A model generated the notes under the pieces. That model did no database searches and was not told the origin of the DNA. It was given only the letters and a program-made list of their open reading frames with translations. Positions 4,204 to 5,160 of a stretch of 5,160 bases of DNA are shown here, piece by piece. A program made the translations under genes and the position numbers. Every line of letters starts with the position of its first letter. Within the stretch, counting starts at the first letter, position 1. Source of the stretch: Thermoprotei archaeon (lineage in GTDB: Archaea > Thermoproteota > Methanomethylicia > Nezhaarchaeales > WYZ-LMO8); the NCBI GenBank assembly GCA_003650865.1, contig QMSN01000087.1:1-5160 (forward strand). The letters run 5' to 3'.

Positions 4204-4884
4204 ATGAAGACCCGTGTGCCTAAAGGCTTCTCCCTGGAGAGAGCTGAGGTAGCTCAGAGGCTTCTCTCAACTCGCGTTAAGGCTTATGACGACTTCGAGG
4301 AGCCCATTAAGCTGGTTGGTGGAGCTGATGTGGCCTGGCGAGGGGACAACGCTGTAGGCTGCATAACACTCCACGAATTCCCGTCCTTAACGATGGTCGG
4401 TGTCTCCACAGCCACTGTTAAGTCGAGCTTCCCTTACATACCCACCTTCCTCTCGTTTAGGGAGGTTAAACCCCTCATGGCTGCCCTCGAGAAGCTACCT
4501 GTAAGGCCTACAGTGCTCTTCGTGAATGGCCAGGGGTTGGCTCACCCTAGGAGGCTTGGGCTTGCCTCTCATCTAGGCGTCGTCGCCGACATCCCCACCA
4601 TAGGGGTTGCTCAAGGAGTACTTTGCGGTAGGGCTGAGAGGCCCCTTGAGGGAGTGGGCTTCGTGGAGCTAGTGGACGAGGTCACAGGCGAGGTAATAGG
4701 ATACCTCTACAGGAGCGATGAGAGGTTCAAACCGATATGCATAAGCGTTGGCCATAGGGTCAGCTTGGAAACAGCTTTAAGGCTCACCATGTCCTGCATT
4801 AGGAGAGGGATTAAGCTCCCAATACCTCTGCACTCAGCTCACGTGGAGGCAACTAAGGAGGCGAGGAGGCTCCATGTCGATTGA
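4204..4884 (+). CDS. nfi: Endonuclease V homologue with altered catalytic residues
   Basis: A 226-residue protein of normal EndoV length. The family nicks nucleic acid one phosphodiester beyond a hypoxanthine/inosine, using metal held by Asp and Glu residues. Family blocks are clear: GGADVAW (39-45, Asp42), PYIPTFLSFRE (77-87, Glu87; the wedge is normally YIPG), VNGQGLAHPRRLGLASHLGV (107-126), IPTIGVAQGVLCG (130-142) and SVGHRVSLETAL (181-192, His184). In well-studied members the third block begins VDGHG and the fourth reads GVAK. Here the metal-binding Asp (T. maritima D110) is Asn108, the His two residues on is Gln110, and the Lys (K139) is Gln137. Cleavage may therefore be weak or lost while lesion or inosine binding remains; some archaeal subfamilies may share these changes. 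It starts 16 nt after sepS with GTGA before the ATG and overlaps the next gene by 11 nt. Confidence 0.88.
   Translation: MKTRVPKGFSLERAEVAQRLLSTRVKAYDDFEEPIKLVGGADVAWRGDNAVGCITLHEFPSLTMVGVSTATVKSSFPYIPTFLSFREVKPLMAALEKLPVRPTVLFVNGQGLAHPRRLGLASHLGVVADIPTIGVAQGVLCGRAERPLEGVGFVELVDEVTGEVIGYLYRSDERFKPICISVGHRVSLETALRLTMSCIRRGIKLPIPLHSAHVEATKEARRLHVD
4863..4869 (+). promoter_or_regulatory. Ribosome binding site of rbkR inside the EndoV gene
   Basis: GAGGAGG, four bases before the ATG at 4874, is the strongest Shine-Dalgarno match in the window and fixes the rbkR start inside the last codons of the EndoV homologue. Translation of the two genes is probably coupled. Confidence 0.65.
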
Positions 4885-5160
4885 CGTAAAAACCGAGAAC
4901 GTGGATTTAACGAGCATAGACCCAGACCTCTGGTTCACCCTACTACACTTAGCCATGAGGGGTGGTTTGAGGAGAGGCGTCTTCGTGAGCACGCCTGAGC
5001 TAGCTAAGGACATGGGGGTTTCGCAGCAGACAGCATCTCGGAGGATACTGGACTTGGAGTCTAAGGGCTACATAAGGAGAAGCGTGTCTAGGAGAGGGCA
5101 GACCATAGTCATAACGGATAGAGGCGCTGAGCTCCTGAGAGCTGTCTATGTAGTGCTTCA
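4874..5160 (+). CDS. rbkR: RbkR: HTH-fused CTP-dependent riboflavin kinase/regulator, N-terminal part
   Basis: An open frame from ATG 4874 runs off the right edge, giving 95 residues. It opens with the helix DPDLWFTLLHLAMRGGL (16-32), then a MarR-like winged helix-turn-helix: STPELAKDMGVSQQTASRRILDLESKGYIRR (39-69) contains the recognition helix, and RRGQTIVITDRGAELLRAVY (73-92) is the wing and following helix. This arrangement, in particular MGVSQQTASRR with GQ-x(2)-I-TDRG, matches the DNA-binding half of archaeal RbkR, in which a C-terminal DUF120-type domain uses CTP to phosphorylate riboflavin to FMN and the HTH controls riboflavin genes. The kinase half lies outside the window, so a stand-alone winged-helix regulator cannot be excluded. 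The gene overlaps the EndoV stop by 11 nt and shares the sepS operon. Confidence 0.8.
   Translation, partial: MSIDVKTENVDLTSIDPDLWFTLLHLAMRGGLRRGVFVSTPELAKDMGVSQQTASRRILDLESKGYIRRSVSRRGQTIVITDRGAELLRAVYVVL

Noticed and set aside
1..5160. CRISPR array, transposase or terminal inverted repeats
   Set aside because: No regularly spaced repeats and no transposase-like protein were seen; the palindrome at 761-785 has no partner copy in the window.

Overview
The window is archaeal, most likely from an uncultured Thermoproteota/TACK-type lineage that carries the tRNA-dependent cysteine pathway. The evidence is an O-phosphoseryl-tRNA synthetase (SepRS), the start of an HTH-fused archaeal riboflavin kinase/regulator (RbkR), an archaeal membrane-anchored SDH/ClpP-fold protease, tRNA genes without encoded CCA, TATA-type promoters about 25-35 nt upstream of tRNA 5' ends, and a TTG start. 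A more precise taxon cannot be fixed from the sequence alone.

Layout: 1-105 (-) is the N-terminus of a histone-deacetylase-family gene running off the left edge. Positions 162-741 (+) hold an unrecognised protein gene split by a +1 frame change exactly at CTT TGA. Next come a long near-perfect palindrome (761-785) and tRNA-Asp(GTC) on the minus strand (854-928). After a non-coding T/G-rich gap, the plus strand carries tRNA-CAT (Ile2 or elongator Met), tRNA-Phe(GAA) and tRNA-Lys(CTT). From 1611 onward the plus strand is densely coding: the SDH-family protease (1611-2480), then an apparent operon of sepS (2592-4187), an endonuclease V homologue (4204-4884) and rbkR (4874 to beyond 5160). Spacing within the operon is 16 nt and then an 11-nt overlap.

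Function: SepRS charges tRNA-Cys with O-phosphoserine, which SepCysS (not in this window) converts to Cys-tRNA. The EndoV homologue would normally act on deaminated bases (hypoxanthine/inosine), but two residues expected at its catalytic centre are replaced. RbkR couples riboflavin sensing to FMN synthesis. The three share a transcription unit without an obvious metabolic link. The sepS promoter carries the same TAAACCTT core found before the two plus-strand tRNA units, so sepS may be expressed with the translation machinery.

Most unusual points: the CTT TGA +1 frame junction, the 25-bp palindrome, an abrupt reversal of strand base composition between about 760 and 960, the altered EndoV active site, and a substituted phosphate-contact position in SepRS. 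All reading was by eye; residue comparisons with characterised family members are from memory and need an alignment.
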